Source of the DNA: CAYTID01 sp964437735
GTDB lineage: Bacteria > Bacteroidota > Ignavibacteria > UBA10030 > BY39
Length of the DNA: 64,000 nt
Assembly (NCBI GenBank): GCA_964437735.1
Contig: CAYTID010000003.1
Location: forward strand, 1-64,000
Direction: 5' to 3'
Part shown: one piece after another, positions 18,223 through 27,510 of the stretch
How positions within the stretch are numbered: position 1 is the first letter of the stretch
Layout: each line of letters begins with the position of its first letter
Notes under the pieces: generated by a model
The model's database searches: none
Told to the model about the DNA's origin: nothing
What the model saw: only the letters and a program-made list of their open reading frames with translations
Made by a program: the position numbers and the translations under genes

Positions 18223-19221
18223 TTGGAAAAAGAGAAAAATATAAAAAATAATAAAAAAGATACCCCGTTCCAGGTTGGCGGACAGGCTGTAATTGAAGGG
18301 GTAATGATGCGCTCACCCTCAGCTTATGCAACTGCTGTAAGAAGAACAAACGGTGAAATTATTGTTGACAGGGCTGATTATCAGTCTATAACAGCAAAAC
18401 ACAAATTTTTAAAACTCCCGATAATGCGTGGCGCAGTCGGTTTAATTGAAATGCTTTCATTAGGGATTAAAACTCTGAATTTTTCAGCTGAAATCGCAAT
18501 GAAGGACGCTGAAAACAAGCAAAATTCAGATAAGAACGAATCTAAATTTCAATTGTCTATTTCGTTAATTATAGCAATTTTTTTCGGGATATTGTTATTT
18601 TTTGTTATTCCCCTGACGGTTACCACAAAATTATTTAATATTGAACAAGATGCTATAAGTTTTAATATTTTCGCCGGGGTAATAAGATTAATTATCTTAT
18701 TAGGATACATATGGGGAATTTCGCGCATGAAAGATATTCAAAGAATATTTCAATATCATGGGGCGGAGCATAAGGCAGTATTTGCATACGAACTCAATGC
18801 TCCACTAACTATCGAATCAATTAAAAATTATAGCCGTTTCCATCCACGTTGTGGAACTAGTTTTCTATTAATCGTTGCATTAACTGCAATAATGTTCTTC
18901 GGAATTTTCGATGCGCTATATATCATCCTGATTGGTCCAATGAACCTTATTACACGTTTGCTAACTCACTTGCCGCTGGTCCCGATTATTGGTGGAATAT
19001 CGTACGAATTCATTAAAATATCATCGAAAAGGTACGACAGTTTACTAGGAAAGATACTGATAGCGCCGGGATTGTGGCTCCAAAGAATTACAACTCAGGA
19101 ACCTGATGATTCGCAGCTCGAAGTCGCAATTACTGCCTTAAAAACCGCCTTAATGCTACCAATTGAATCTGTAGAAAAAGAAAATAAACCCGATGAACTA
19201 ATTACTGTTGAGATAAATTAA
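18223..19221 (+). CDS. DUF1385/YqhQ family membrane protein
   Basis: This 332-residue protein opens with a lysine-rich stretch and then FQVGGQAVIEGVMMRSP, AYATAVRRTNGEI, LKLPIMRGAVGLIEML, YHGAEHKAVFAYE, FHPRCGTSFLL and GGISYEFIK. These are the hallmark motifs of the YqhQ/DUF1385 family. Several membrane helices follow residue 110. The function is not established. The gene commonly sits just before prfA in Gram-positive and other genomes, as here, where it overlaps prfA by one base. The start is a TTG at 18223; no ATG precedes the conserved GGQAVIEG motif. Confidence 0.88.
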   Translation: MEKEKNIKNNKKDTPFQVGGQAVIEGVMMRSPSAYATAVRRTNGEIIVDRADYQSITAKHKFLKLPIMRGAVGLIEMLSLGIKTLNFSAEIAMKDAENKQNSDKNESKFQLSISLIIAIFFGILLFFVIPLTVTTKLFNIEQDAISFNIFAGVIRLIILLGYIWGISRMKDIQRIFQYHGAEHKAVFAYELNAPLTIESIKNYSRFHPRCGTSFLLIVALTAIMFFGIFDALYIILIGPMNLITRLLTHLPLVPIIGGISYEFIKISSKRYDSLLGKILIAPGLWLQRITTQEPDDSQLEVAITALKTALMLPIESVEKENKPDELITVEIN

Positions 19222-20294
19222 TGTTTGAGCGTTTAGAAAAAATAAAAATCAGATATGATGAAATCACAGAATTATTGAGTGATCCCAAGGTAATTAGTAA
19301 TCAGGAATACTTTCGTGAATTAAGTAAGGAGCACAGCGATTTATCAGAAATTGTAAGGAAATACGAGATTTATAAAAAATTTCACAAAGACCTTGATGGC
19401 TTACGCGAAGTGTTAAATGAATCAAGAGATTTTGAATTAAAAGAGATCGCTGCAGCGGAAATTCCTGAAATCGAAGCTAAATTATCTTCTATTGATGAAG
19501 ACTTAAAAACCTTGCTCTTACCAAAAGATCCAAATGATTCGAAAAACTGTATAATGGAAATAAGAGCCGGTACAGGGGGTGATGAAGCTGCATTATTCGC
19601 CGGTGACCTTTACAGGATGTATATGCGTTATGCGGAAAAAAATAATTGGAACGTTGAACTTATGGACTTTAACGATACAGGCAAAGGTGGCTTCAAAGAA
19701 GTAGTTATACGAATCACGGGAAGTGAAGCTTATGGAAAATTAAAATTTGAGAGCGGTGTCCACCGTGTTCAACGTGTACCTGAAACCGAAGCTCAAGGAC
19801 GTGTACATACCTCAGCTTCAACTATTGCTGTTCTCCCTGAAGTTGAAGATGTAGAAGTAGAAATAAATCCGGCAGACCTTCAGTTCGATACATATCGTGC
19901 AGGTGGTAAAGGCGGGCAAAACGTAAATAAAGTCGAAACAGCAGTCAGAATTACACACACAACTTCTGGTATTGTGGTGGCATGCCAACAAGAGCGGTCA
20001 CAGTTTAAAAATCGTGAATTAGCAATGAAAATGCTCCGCGCAAAGCTTTACGAAAAAATGGTTAGTCAGCAAAACGCTGAATTGTCAGCTCAAAGAAAAT
20101 CGATGGTTAAAAGTGGAGATCGGAGCGATAAGATCAGAACGTATAATTTCCCTCAGAACAGAGTAACAGATCATAGAATTGGGCTTACTCTCTACAATTT
20201 ATCGGAATTTATTGACGGTAAGATAGATGAGATGATTGAACAATTAAAATTAGCCGATAAGGCAGAAAAATTAGCTAATTCCGAAAAATCCTGA
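19221..20294 (+). CDS. prfA: peptide chain release factor 1
   Basis: This is RF1, 357 residues, which reads UAA and UAG and frees the finished peptide. The stop-codon recognition tripeptide is PET in VHRVQRVPETEAQGRVHTSA, the PxT form of RF1 rather than the SPF of RF2. The catalytic GGQ is in RAGGKGGQNVNKVETAVR. The helical N-terminal domain (residues 1-100) and the late NFPQNRVTDHRIGLTLYNL match full-length bacterial RF1. It is coupled by TAATG to the YqhQ gene. No prmC follows; the next gene is convergent only seven bases away. Confidence 0.96.
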   Translation: MFERLEKIKIRYDEITELLSDPKVISNQEYFRELSKEHSDLSEIVRKYEIYKKFHKDLDGLREVLNESRDFELKEIAAAEIPEIEAKLSSIDEDLKTLLLPKDPNDSKNCIMEIRAGTGGDEAALFAGDLYRMYMRYAEKNNWNVELMDFNDTGKGGFKEVVIRITGSEAYGKLKFESGVHRVQRVPETEAQGRVHTSASTIAVLPEVEDVEVEINPADLQFDTYRAGGKGGQNVNKVETAVRITHTTSGIVVACQQERSQFKNRELAMKMLRAKLYEKMVSQQNAELSAQRKSMVKSGDRSDKIRTYNFPQNRVTDHRIGLTLYNLSEFIDGKIDEMIEQLKLADKAEKLANSEKS

Positions 20295-20301
20295 TTCTCA
20301 T

Positions 20302-21147
20302 TTACTTGAGTAAAAGTATTTTTTTTGATTCTGAAAAAATCTTTCCCTCTTCGGTTTTTGCATTAAGACGAATCGTGTAAATCCCGCTTGCAATGCTTAA
20401 TCCATTGACGTCCATCCCATCCCACTCGATTGAATATTTTCCAATATTTATTTGATCAGTTATCAATGTTTTTACTTTTCTCCCCATGATATCAAAAATG
20501 ATTAAATCAATAACCGATGGTGAAGTGATAGAGAATTTAATTGTCGTTGAAGGATTGAATGGATTCGGATAATTTTGCTCGAGTGTAAATTTTTGAGGTG
20601 TTTTACCCTCCTGCTTAATATTCGTTCCCGTTGACGAATAAATATAAACTGTTGTGATATTTGCATTATCGATCACAACACTTTGTGATGCAAGCATATT
20701 TATTGAAAAATAAATTCCGCCTAATCCATCTTGCATTATTAATCCTTTTATTAAAGGATTATTTATTACGGGCCAACTAAGATCGATAGGAATACCACCC
20801 TCTCCATGCTGTATTGATAAAACAAATGTATCCTGTAAAGTCTGTGTTGTAATTAATTTTCTCAAATCTAATACCATACCTTGTCCGAGGCAGGAAGGAA
20901 CTCTAATATCCACAAATCGAAAATCAAATACCGGTGTAGGAGGTTTTGGAGGATATTCCATTTCTCCTAAAACTGCATCGATACAATGATCAGCTTGCAG
21001 ATCCCAACCGAAATTAATAGTTCGTGCAGTATTCAGATTCGAAGCAGTGATCGGAATTTTTATCTGAGTTTGTGACAAAACTACACTTGAAATCGCCATG
21101 GCAAATGTTAATCCAAGAATGAATAATTTTTTGAAACGCATTTTCAT
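20302..21147 (-). CDS. secreted protein with a type IX secretion C-terminal sorting domain
   Basis: The 281-residue protein has a signal peptide (about residues 1-25, ending VVLSQ) and an unrecognised middle part. The tail of about 95 residues begins TLEQNYPNPFNPSTTIKFS and includes FDIMGRKVKTL and GLSIASGIYTIRL. That tail is the T9SS type A sorting domain, which sends proteins across the outer membrane and is then removed or anchored. The middle region has no cargo domain I can name. The gene ends the aro operon on the minus strand, 74 bases after aroC, and may be a passenger rather than a functional partner. Confidence 0.85.
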   Translation of the reverse strand: MKMRFKKLFILGLTFAMAISSVVLSQTQIKIPITASNLNTARTINFGWDLQADHCIDAVLGEMEYPPKPPTPVFDFRFVDIRVPSCLGQGMVLDLRKLITTQTLQDTFVLSIQHGEGGIPIDLSWPVINNPLIKGLIMQDGLGGIYFSINMLASQSVVIDNANITTVYIYSSTGTNIKQEGKTPQKFTLEQNYPNPFNPSTTIKFSITSPSVIDLIIFDIMGRKVKTLITDQINIGKYSIEWDGMDVNGLSIASGIYTIRLNAKTEEGKIFSESKKILLLK

Positions 21148-21221
21148 TTTTCTTTCCTAAAAAAATAATGGGTCAACCGCTCAACTCACCAAAATATAAC
21201 CATTCTAAATTATAAAACAAA

Positions 21222-22277
21222 CTATCTTTTTATAAAATTAACCATAACAATAGCCGCCATTGCCTCTGCAACAGGTACAATTCTGGGGCATAAGCATGGA
21301 TCGTGTCGCCCTTCGATTTTAAAAGTCTTTTTAAATCCTTTTATATCGACCGTTTGTTGGGGCAAAGAAATTGACGAAGTAGGTTTTACTGCAAGTCTCA
21401 AAACGATGTCTTCGCCAATAGTAATACCACCTAAAACACCACCGGCATTATTTGTTTTAGTCCGGAAGCGTTTATTTTTTTTATCATAATAGAATTCATC
21501 GTTATGCTCGCTTCCTCGCATACTGGCTGACTGAAATCCAGAACCGATTTCAAATCCTTTAACGCCCGGGATTGATACCATGGCTTTAGCCAATTCTGCA
21601 TCGATTTTATTAAAAACGGGGTCTCCGAGTCCGGTAGGACATCCCTTAATGACGATCTCAACTACACCACCCAATGAATCACCTTTTTTGATTATTTCTA
21701 AAATTTTCTTTTCCATTTTTTTAGCGGCAACAGGGTCAGGGCACCTTAAAGGATTTTTTTCAATTTGAGAATAATCGATATGCATCGATTTTATTCCACC
21801 AATTTCTCTTGTATATCCTAGAATTTTTATATTTCGCTTTAATAAAATCTTTTTTGCCACTGCCCCGGCAGCAACTCTCCCGATGGTTTCACGACCGGAA
21901 GCACGCCCCCCTCCTCTATGGTCGTAAATCCCATATTTAGCGAAATATGAGTAATCTGCATGACCCGGTCTGAAAATATTCTTCAGATTTTCATAATCAC
22001 CGGAATTTTGACCTTCATTCCACACCAGCATACAGATAGGAGTGCCTAAAGATTTATCGTTATATATCCCGCTGATAATTTCTAATTTATCACACTCCAT
22101 GCGTCGCGAAGTTACAACTGATTGTCCCGGCTTTCTACGGTCAAGTTCTTTCTGAATTTCTTTTTCTGTTATCTTCAGTCCCGGTTCAACACCATCGATA
22201 ATTACTCCTACCGCACGTCCGTGACTTTCACCGAAAGTTGTAATTTTAAATTTATTTCCAAAAGAATTACCGTTCAT
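21222..22277 (-). CDS. aroC: chorismate synthase
   Basis: This 351-residue enzyme makes chorismate from 5-enolpyruvylshikimate 3-phosphate using reduced flavin. FGESHGRAVGVIIDGVEPGL is the N-terminal signature. RPGHADYSYFAKYG and DHRGGGRASGRETIGRVAAG follow, then VKGFEIGSGF and NNAGGVLGGITIG, and the C-terminal GRHDPCLCPRIVPVAEAM. It is the last biosynthetic step in this operon (order aroB, aroDE, aroA, aroC), 11 bases after aroA. Confidence 0.97.
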   Translation of the reverse strand: MNGNSFGNKFKITTFGESHGRAVGVIIDGVEPGLKITEKEIQKELDRRKPGQSVVTSRRMECDKLEIISGIYNDKSLGTPICMLVWNEGQNSGDYENLKNIFRPGHADYSYFAKYGIYDHRGGGRASGRETIGRVAAGAVAKKILLKRNIKILGYTREIGGIKSMHIDYSQIEKNPLRCPDPVAAKKMEKKILEIIKKGDSLGGVVEIVIKGCPTGLGDPVFNKIDAELAKAMVSIPGVKGFEIGSGFQSASMRGSEHNDEFYYDKKNKRFRTKTNNAGGVLGGITIGEDIVLRLAVKPTSSISLPQQTVDIKGFKKTFKIEGRHDPCLCPRIVPVAEAMAAIVMVNFIKR

Positions 22278-22288
22278 AGTTCATCTCG

Positions 22289-23560
22289 TTATTGTGGTAT
22301 ATTTTCTAATTTTTCAAACTCGTTCCAAAATTCCGGATATGATTTTGAGACGCATCCCGGATTTTCGATCGATATCCCTGATATTCTCAATCCGGCAACT
22401 GCAAAACTCATTGCTATTCTGTGATCATTATATGTATTGATAGCACAACCTTTATATTTTCCCGGAAAGATTTCAATTGAATTTTCAGAGTGCGATACAT
22501 TTGCTCCAAGTTTTTTTAATTCACAAACTAACGCGGATATACGATCAGATTCCTTGTACCTCAAGTGTCGAATATTATTAATCAATGTCGGGCTATCTGC
22601 AAACAAGGCAGTAATCGCTAATGCGGGAACAACATCCGGAATATCGTTCATGTCAACGTTAATACCTTTTAAATTTCCCCCAATAATCTCAACACCAAAT
22701 TCTCCGGAATTTACCGAACATCCCATTTCTTTCAAAATATTTATATACTTTGTATCTCCTTGTATGCTATCCGAATTAAGATTTTTTAAAATAATTTTCC
22801 CTCCGGTTATTGCAGCAGCTGTTAAAAAATATGAAGCCGACGAGGCATCCGCTTCTACCATAATAGTTCCGGATTTATAAGCTTTTCCGGCAGGAATGTA
22901 ATATAAATTATCACTTGTTTCTACATTAATTCCGAAGTATTTCATTAATTGAGTTGTGATTCCAATATAAGGTTTTGAAGGAACATTAGAACAGATTTCA
23001 AGTTCTACATCTGACGCTGCGTAAGGAGCGATCATTAAAAGCGACGAGACGAATTGACTGCTTATAACTGAATTTAATTTTATTCTGCCTCCGTATAATT
23101 TTCCACCATGGATAGTAACAGGAGGAAAACCGTTATTTGTTTTTATATTTATACCCATCAATTTCAGAGTATCTGCCAAATCGCCAATTGGGCGTTTCAG
23201 CATGTTTTGATCTCCTGTGAGACGGATTATACCTCCTGACAATCCTGCAACACTACATAAAAACCGCATCACGGTTCCGGCATTTCCGACTTTGATATCT
23301 ATATTCGAATCACCGAAATGTCCGCTGTTTCCTTTAATTTTTAATTCTGATGCGCTCTTAGTAAAATGTACTCCAAATCTTGCTATCGAATTCATCATTA
23401 TCTGGCAATCATCGGCATGCGAATAATTCAAAAGCTTCGATGCCCCGTCTGCCAACATCGACAATATAATTCCTCTGTTTGTAATGCTTTTAGATGGAGG
23501 CAATTCGATAACCGCATCTACTCTGTTTGTGGATTTTATTTTCCTAAAATTATCAGTCAT
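22289..23560 (-). CDS. aroA: 3-phosphoshikimate 1-carboxyvinyltransferase (EPSP synthase)
   Basis: This is a 423-residue EPSP synthase, which joins phosphoenolpyruvate and shikimate 3-phosphate. Landmarks are ELPPSKSITNRGIILSMLA, VGNAGTVMRFLCSVAGL (class-defining NAGT), LTGDQNMLKRPIGDL, ISSQFVSSLLMIAPYA, EADASSASYFLTAAAITG, RHLRYKESDRI and TYNDHRIAMSFAVAGL. The start overlaps aroDE by four bases. The protein keeps the usual two-domain length. The herbicide-sensitivity class was not assigned. Confidence 0.96.
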   Translation of the reverse strand: MTDNFRKIKSTNRVDAVIELPPSKSITNRGIILSMLADGASKLLNYSHADDCQIMMNSIARFGVHFTKSASELKIKGNSGHFGDSNIDIKVGNAGTVMRFLCSVAGLSGGIIRLTGDQNMLKRPIGDLADTLKLMGINIKTNNGFPPVTIHGGKLYGGRIKLNSVISSQFVSSLLMIAPYAASDVELEICSNVPSKPYIGITTQLMKYFGINVETSDNLYYIPAGKAYKSGTIMVEADASSASYFLTAAAITGGKIILKNLNSDSIQGDTKYINILKEMGCSVNSGEFGVEIIGGNLKGINVDMNDIPDVVPALAITALFADSPTLINNIRHLRYKESDRISALVCELKKLGANVSHSENSIEIFPGKYKGCAINTYNDHRIAMSFAVAGLRISGISIENPGCVSKSYPEFWNEFEKLENIPQ

Positions 23561-24975
23561 CTTGCTTTTGAAAATAATTTCTGCTGAAGACTTGCCTGTT
23601 CAATAAATATTTGCAAACCGTTTATTGTCCGGCATCCTTTCCTGATCGCATTTTTTATTAATTTAGTATTAATCGGTGTATAAATAAAATCGACTACGAC
23701 TATCTCCGAATTTAACAACCCTGTCGATATTGGAGCAGTATTAATATTCGGATACATTCCGCATGATGTAGTATTTATAATCATTCTTATATTATTTTTC
23801 GCAATTATTTTTTTTGAAAGCAGATTTATATTAAGTGATTGGCAATCGAATTCATCTGCCAATGACTCAGTTTTCTTAGTATTCCTGCCACAAACGATTA
23901 CATTATTTTTAATCTTTTTAGCACAGTAAACTGCCGTGCGGGTAGTTCCTCCTGTTCCGAGAACTGCAATTGTTCCGTTTTTGAATTTTATTTTTTTTAA
24001 TAGATTCAGCAATGCCAATGCATCGGTATTATAGCCATATAAAATATTATGGATTTTGACAACTGTATTAATCGATTTAATCTTCGCAGCCTCAATACTC
24101 ACTTTGTCTGCACATACAACAGCTTTTTCCTTGAAAGGTTTTGTAACACTAATACCCGAAATATATTTTTTAAACTGCCTAATAAATTTATTGAAATCAT
24201 TCGTTAGAAAATTTATATAAACCGAATTAATTTTATTTTCATAAAATTTATTATTGTGCAAATATATTCCTTTACTGTGTGAAACGGGATTTCCTACTAA
24301 ACCATATATTTTTGTTTTCCTATTAATTTTATTAAACCTGTAAACGTCATTGGCTTTATCGATTGTCAATTGTCCCGAAGCTGTATCATATTTATCACCG
24401 AGAGAAAAATAATTCAAATAATTTCCGAATTTCGGAGCAAGGATTCTGCTGATTGCTCCATGTTCCCCCATGCACAGAGCTGTTAATTTAACTCTCTCCT
24501 CCTCTGCCTTTTCAAGCAATTTAAATATTTTTAGATTATCTTCGATATTTTTTGCATAAACTGCTATTTTTACAATATCCGGATTGAATTTTTTAATTTT
24601 GTGAAATATTTTTTCAAGTGAATTGGGAGTTTCTGTAAAATTGTGGTACGACAAAATTGATTTTGACCCTGATGAACGCGCTAAGTCGACAATCTCTTTT
24701 ACTCTCTTCTCACCATATTCCAAACCGACATCGATATAATCAATTCCCATTTCGATCGCATTTTTTAATATCTTGAATTTTTGGGGGCTATTATATTTAC
24801 CTCCAGGATGAATAGTGATTATATTTTTTGCGTTTGACGCTTTAAGGATTTTGCTCAGGTCAATATTTTCAATGTTTTCAAGTCTGATTTCAATTAATTC
24901 AGATTTTAAAACCGCTTTCTTGATCAGCAAAATTGCATCACGCATACTCCGCGGTGCTATGCTGATACAATTCAT
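23557..24975 (-). CDS. aroDE: fused type I 3-dehydroquinate dehydratase / shikimate dehydrogenase
   Basis: This 472-residue bifunctional enzyme carries out two consecutive steps of the shikimate pathway. Residues 1-210 are a type I dehydroquinase with IEIRLENIENI, the active-site histidine in LSYHNFTETP and the Schiff-base lysine in DIVKIAVYAKN. Residues 225-472 are shikimate dehydrogenase with GLVGNPVSHSKGIYLHN, GISVTKPFKEKAV (catalytic lysine), YNTDALALL and the NADP loop VLGTGGTTRTAV. The same order is known from plant DHD-SDH enzymes and some bacteria such as Chlamydiae. It overlaps both neighbours by four bases. No aroK is visible in the window. Confidence 0.93.
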   Translation of the reverse strand: MNCISIAPRSMRDAILLIKKAVLKSELIEIRLENIENIDLSKILKASNAKNIITIHPGGKYNSPQKFKILKNAIEMGIDYIDVGLEYGEKRVKEIVDLARSSGSKSILSYHNFTETPNSLEKIFHKIKKFNPDIVKIAVYAKNIEDNLKIFKLLEKAEEERVKLTALCMGEHGAISRILAPKFGNYLNYFSLGDKYDTASGQLTIDKANDVYRFNKINRKTKIYGLVGNPVSHSKGIYLHNNKFYENKINSVYINFLTNDFNKFIRQFKKYISGISVTKPFKEKAVVCADKVSIEAAKIKSINTVVKIHNILYGYNTDALALLNLLKKIKFKNGTIAVLGTGGTTRTAVYCAKKIKNNVIVCGRNTKKTESLADEFDCQSLNINLLSKKIIAKNNIRMIINTTSCGMYPNINTAPISTGLLNSEIVVVDFIYTPINTKLIKNAIRKGCRTINGLQIFIEQASLQQKLFSKAR

Positions 24976-26060
24976 AATGCTCTCAGCATTTTTTTTATGT
25001 CTTCATTATTTATAGGAATATTATGAACTCCGCTGCCGATGGAATTCAACAAAGTAAAATTAATCAAACCATCTCCAGCTTTTTTATCAGATTGAATGGC
25101 TTTACATATCCTGTCTATCGAAAAGATCCCCTTAATTGTCACCGGCAGCCCGAAATCCGCAAGAAGTAAAATCAATTTATTTAACGATCTAATATCCAAC
25201 ATTTGTAGAAATACAGAAAACTTTGCTTCTGCTACCATTCCAATCGCTACTGCTTCACCATGCGGAATCTTGTAACTCGATAATTGTTCTAAGGCGTGCC
25301 CCACTGTATGTCCAAAATTTAGTATGCGCCGAAAAGATTTTTCCAATTCATCAAGTTTAACTACTTTCGCTTTGAGTCCGCAACACGTATGAATTAAGTG
25401 AGTTAAAATATTTATATCTTTTTGTAAAATCTTTTCTCTGTTTTTCGATATAAATTCAAATAATTTTCTATCCAGTACTGCTCCGTACTTAATTGCTTCG
25501 GCTATTCCATTCCTGAACTCTTTTCCATCTAGTGTTTTCAAAGTAGCCACGTCAATGTAAACTACTTTCGGATGATAAAATGCACCTATTAGATTTTTAC
25601 CCTTCGGATGATTCACTGCGACCTTTCCACCGATGGCGCTATCAATTTGAGATAGTAAAGTTGTTGGAATTTGAATAAAAGGGACTCCGCGGTTCAATGT
25701 CGCGGCAATAAATCCGGCAACATCACCAACCACTCCTCCGCCAAGAGCAATAATTACCGATTTCCTCGTCGCTCCGATTTCCAGAATTTTATCTTCAAGA
25801 TTTTCTTTTATTTCTCTGGTTTTTGAATTTTCTCCAGCCTTGATTTTTAAAATGTGAACATCAGCCCCGATTTTCTTTAAATATTTGCTGAATGTTTTTC
25901 CATATAGCTTCAAAACATTCGTATCGGTGATTATAAATAGTCTAGAGTTGTTAAAATTTTTAACAATATCAGCGGCAATTTCTTTTAACGTAATGCCTGT
26001 GATGATATCATAACTTTCAGGTTTTTCCCGTCTGAATTTTACTGTTATATGTTTATACAT
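24972..26060 (-). CDS. aroB: 3-dehydroquinate synthase
   Basis: This 362-residue enzyme closes DAHP to 3-dehydroquinate with NAD and a divalent metal. KAGENSKTREIKENLEDKIL, IIALGGGVVGDVAGFIAATL and PTTLLSQIDSAIGGKVAVNH are present. The metal ligands lie in GIAEAIKYG and in FGHTVGHALEQLSSYKIPHG, followed by EAVAIGM. The gene overlaps aroDE by four bases and the upstream peptidase gene by one, so it is translated from the peptidase-led transcript. Confidence 0.96.
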   Translation of the reverse strand: MYKHITVKFRREKPESYDIITGITLKEIAADIVKNFNNSRLFIITDTNVLKLYGKTFSKYLKKIGADVHILKIKAGENSKTREIKENLEDKILEIGATRKSVIIALGGGVVGDVAGFIAATLNRGVPFIQIPTTLLSQIDSAIGGKVAVNHPKGKNLIGAFYHPKVVYIDVATLKTLDGKEFRNGIAEAIKYGAVLDRKLFEFISKNREKILQKDINILTHLIHTCCGLKAKVVKLDELEKSFRRILNFGHTVGHALEQLSSYKIPHGEAVAIGMVAEAKFSVFLQMLDIRSLNKLILLLADFGLPVTIKGIFSIDRICKAIQSDKKAGDGLINFTLLNSIGSGVHNIPINNEDIKKMLRAL

Positions 26061-27490
26061 TACTCAGCTAATAAATTTCCGTCTGAATCGACTAAATGAA
26101 AAGTTCTTTTATTCAAGTCAATTATATTTTTTTTGTTCATATCCACATCGCCTACAATAACAACACTCATCCGGTCAGTATCGAGATATTTTTCACTGAC
26201 TCTTCTGATATCTTCGATTGTAATGCTCTCAATATTTTGTACATAATTATTGAAATAATCATCCGGTAGATCATATAAAACAAGATTTGTTAACTGTGAT
26301 GCAATTTGACCCGATGTTTCAAACGAGCGCGGTAATCCTCTGATGAGTCCGTTTTTTGCAAATATAAGTTCTTCAGAAGTAACATTTTCATTTCTCATTC
26401 TTTTGATTTCTGCGAGTAACTCATATACAGAGCTATCAGTAACACTTGATTTAAAACCTCCGCCTGCTCCAAAAGATCCTCCATATTTCCTGTAAGTAAA
26501 ACCTGAGCGAGCGCCATATGTATATCCTTTTTGTTCTCTCAAATTCCAATTAATGCGGCTGTTAAAATTTCCTCCCAAGATCATATTCATTACTTCGATT
26601 GCAAAATAATCAGTGGTTCCCCTCGGTACTCCGACCATTCCAATTCGGATCTGAGACTGTGGTGCATTTGGTTTGTCTGCCATAAATATCCCATTGTTAT
26701 TTGCAAATTCCGGTTTAGGAATATTAACCATCCCGGTTTCCTTTTTTTCCCAGTTCCGGAAGTACTTATCAAAATATTTTCGCAGCTCGGACAATGATAT
26801 ATCTCCCACAACAATTAGTGTCGCGTTATTTGGTCTGATATATAAGTCATGAAATTTTACTAAATCTTCTCTGAAAAAATTTTTTAATACCGATTCATCC
26901 CCCTCAATTGGTCTGCCATACGGATGGGTAGTACCGAAAACTATCTTACCGAAAACTTTCCCGGCAATTGCTTCGGGTCTGTCTTTTTGCTGTAGAATGG
27001 CTGTTAATATTTCATTTTTAATTCTCTCGAATTCATTTTCGGGATATACGCTGTTTTGTAAAATATCAGACAATACCGGAAAAACTTTATCAAGATGTTT
27101 TTTCAATGACAAAACTGAAATAAAACTTGCATCATAACTCGTTGAAGCGTTAAATTGAGCTCCGAGAAAATTAAACTCATCGGCAATCTGCATAAGGTTT
27201 CTGGTTTTAGTGCCCGAATCAAGAAGCCGCAAAGTCAAGTTCGCTCTCCCCGATAGCTCTTCAGGATCGTGTCCTGCGCCTGTTTGAAACACAAATTGCA
27301 TTTGGACTATTGGTAAATCCTTTTTTTGAACCAGCATTATTTTTAATCCGTTAGGAAAATCCGCTTTTTGATTTACCGGAAATGAAAAATTTGGATTTGC
27401 AGCGGCATCGGGAATTTTTGTCCGGTCGACTTGCGCGATGACTGTATTCATAATTATCATAGTTATCAATACATACTGAAAATATTTCAT
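26060..27490 (-). CDS. M16 family peptidase-like protein, catalytically inactive subunit
   Basis: The 476-residue protein has a signal peptide (about residues 1-19) and the two-domain pitrilysin fold, but the HxxEH zinc motif is missing. The aligned stretch reads LSGRANLTLRLLDSGTK, without the histidines. The second-domain R/Y pair is kept: INWNLREQKGYTYGARSG. That is the pattern of non-catalytic M16 partners, which bind substrate while the zinc-bearing partner cuts. The active partner is encoded 20 bases upstream. The pair would act in the periplasm or be surface-exposed. The stop overlaps the aroB start by one base. Confidence 0.88.
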   Translation of the reverse strand: MKYFQYVLITMIIMNTVIAQVDRTKIPDAAANPNFSFPVNQKADFPNGLKIMLVQKKDLPIVQMQFVFQTGAGHDPEELSGRANLTLRLLDSGTKTRNLMQIADEFNFLGAQFNASTSYDASFISVLSLKKHLDKVFPVLSDILQNSVYPENEFERIKNEILTAILQQKDRPEAIAGKVFGKIVFGTTHPYGRPIEGDESVLKNFFREDLVKFHDLYIRPNNATLIVVGDISLSELRKYFDKYFRNWEKKETGMVNIPKPEFANNNGIFMADKPNAPQSQIRIGMVGVPRGTTDYFAIEVMNMILGGNFNSRINWNLREQKGYTYGARSGFTYRKYGGSFGAGGGFKSSVTDSSVYELLAEIKRMRNENVTSEELIFAKNGLIRGLPRSFETSGQIASQLTNLVLYDLPDDYFNNYVQNIESITIEDIRRVSEKYLDTDRMSVVIVGDVDMNKKNIIDLNKRTFHLVDSDGNLLAE

Positions 27491-27510
27491 AATCTTCTCC
27501 GAAAATATAT

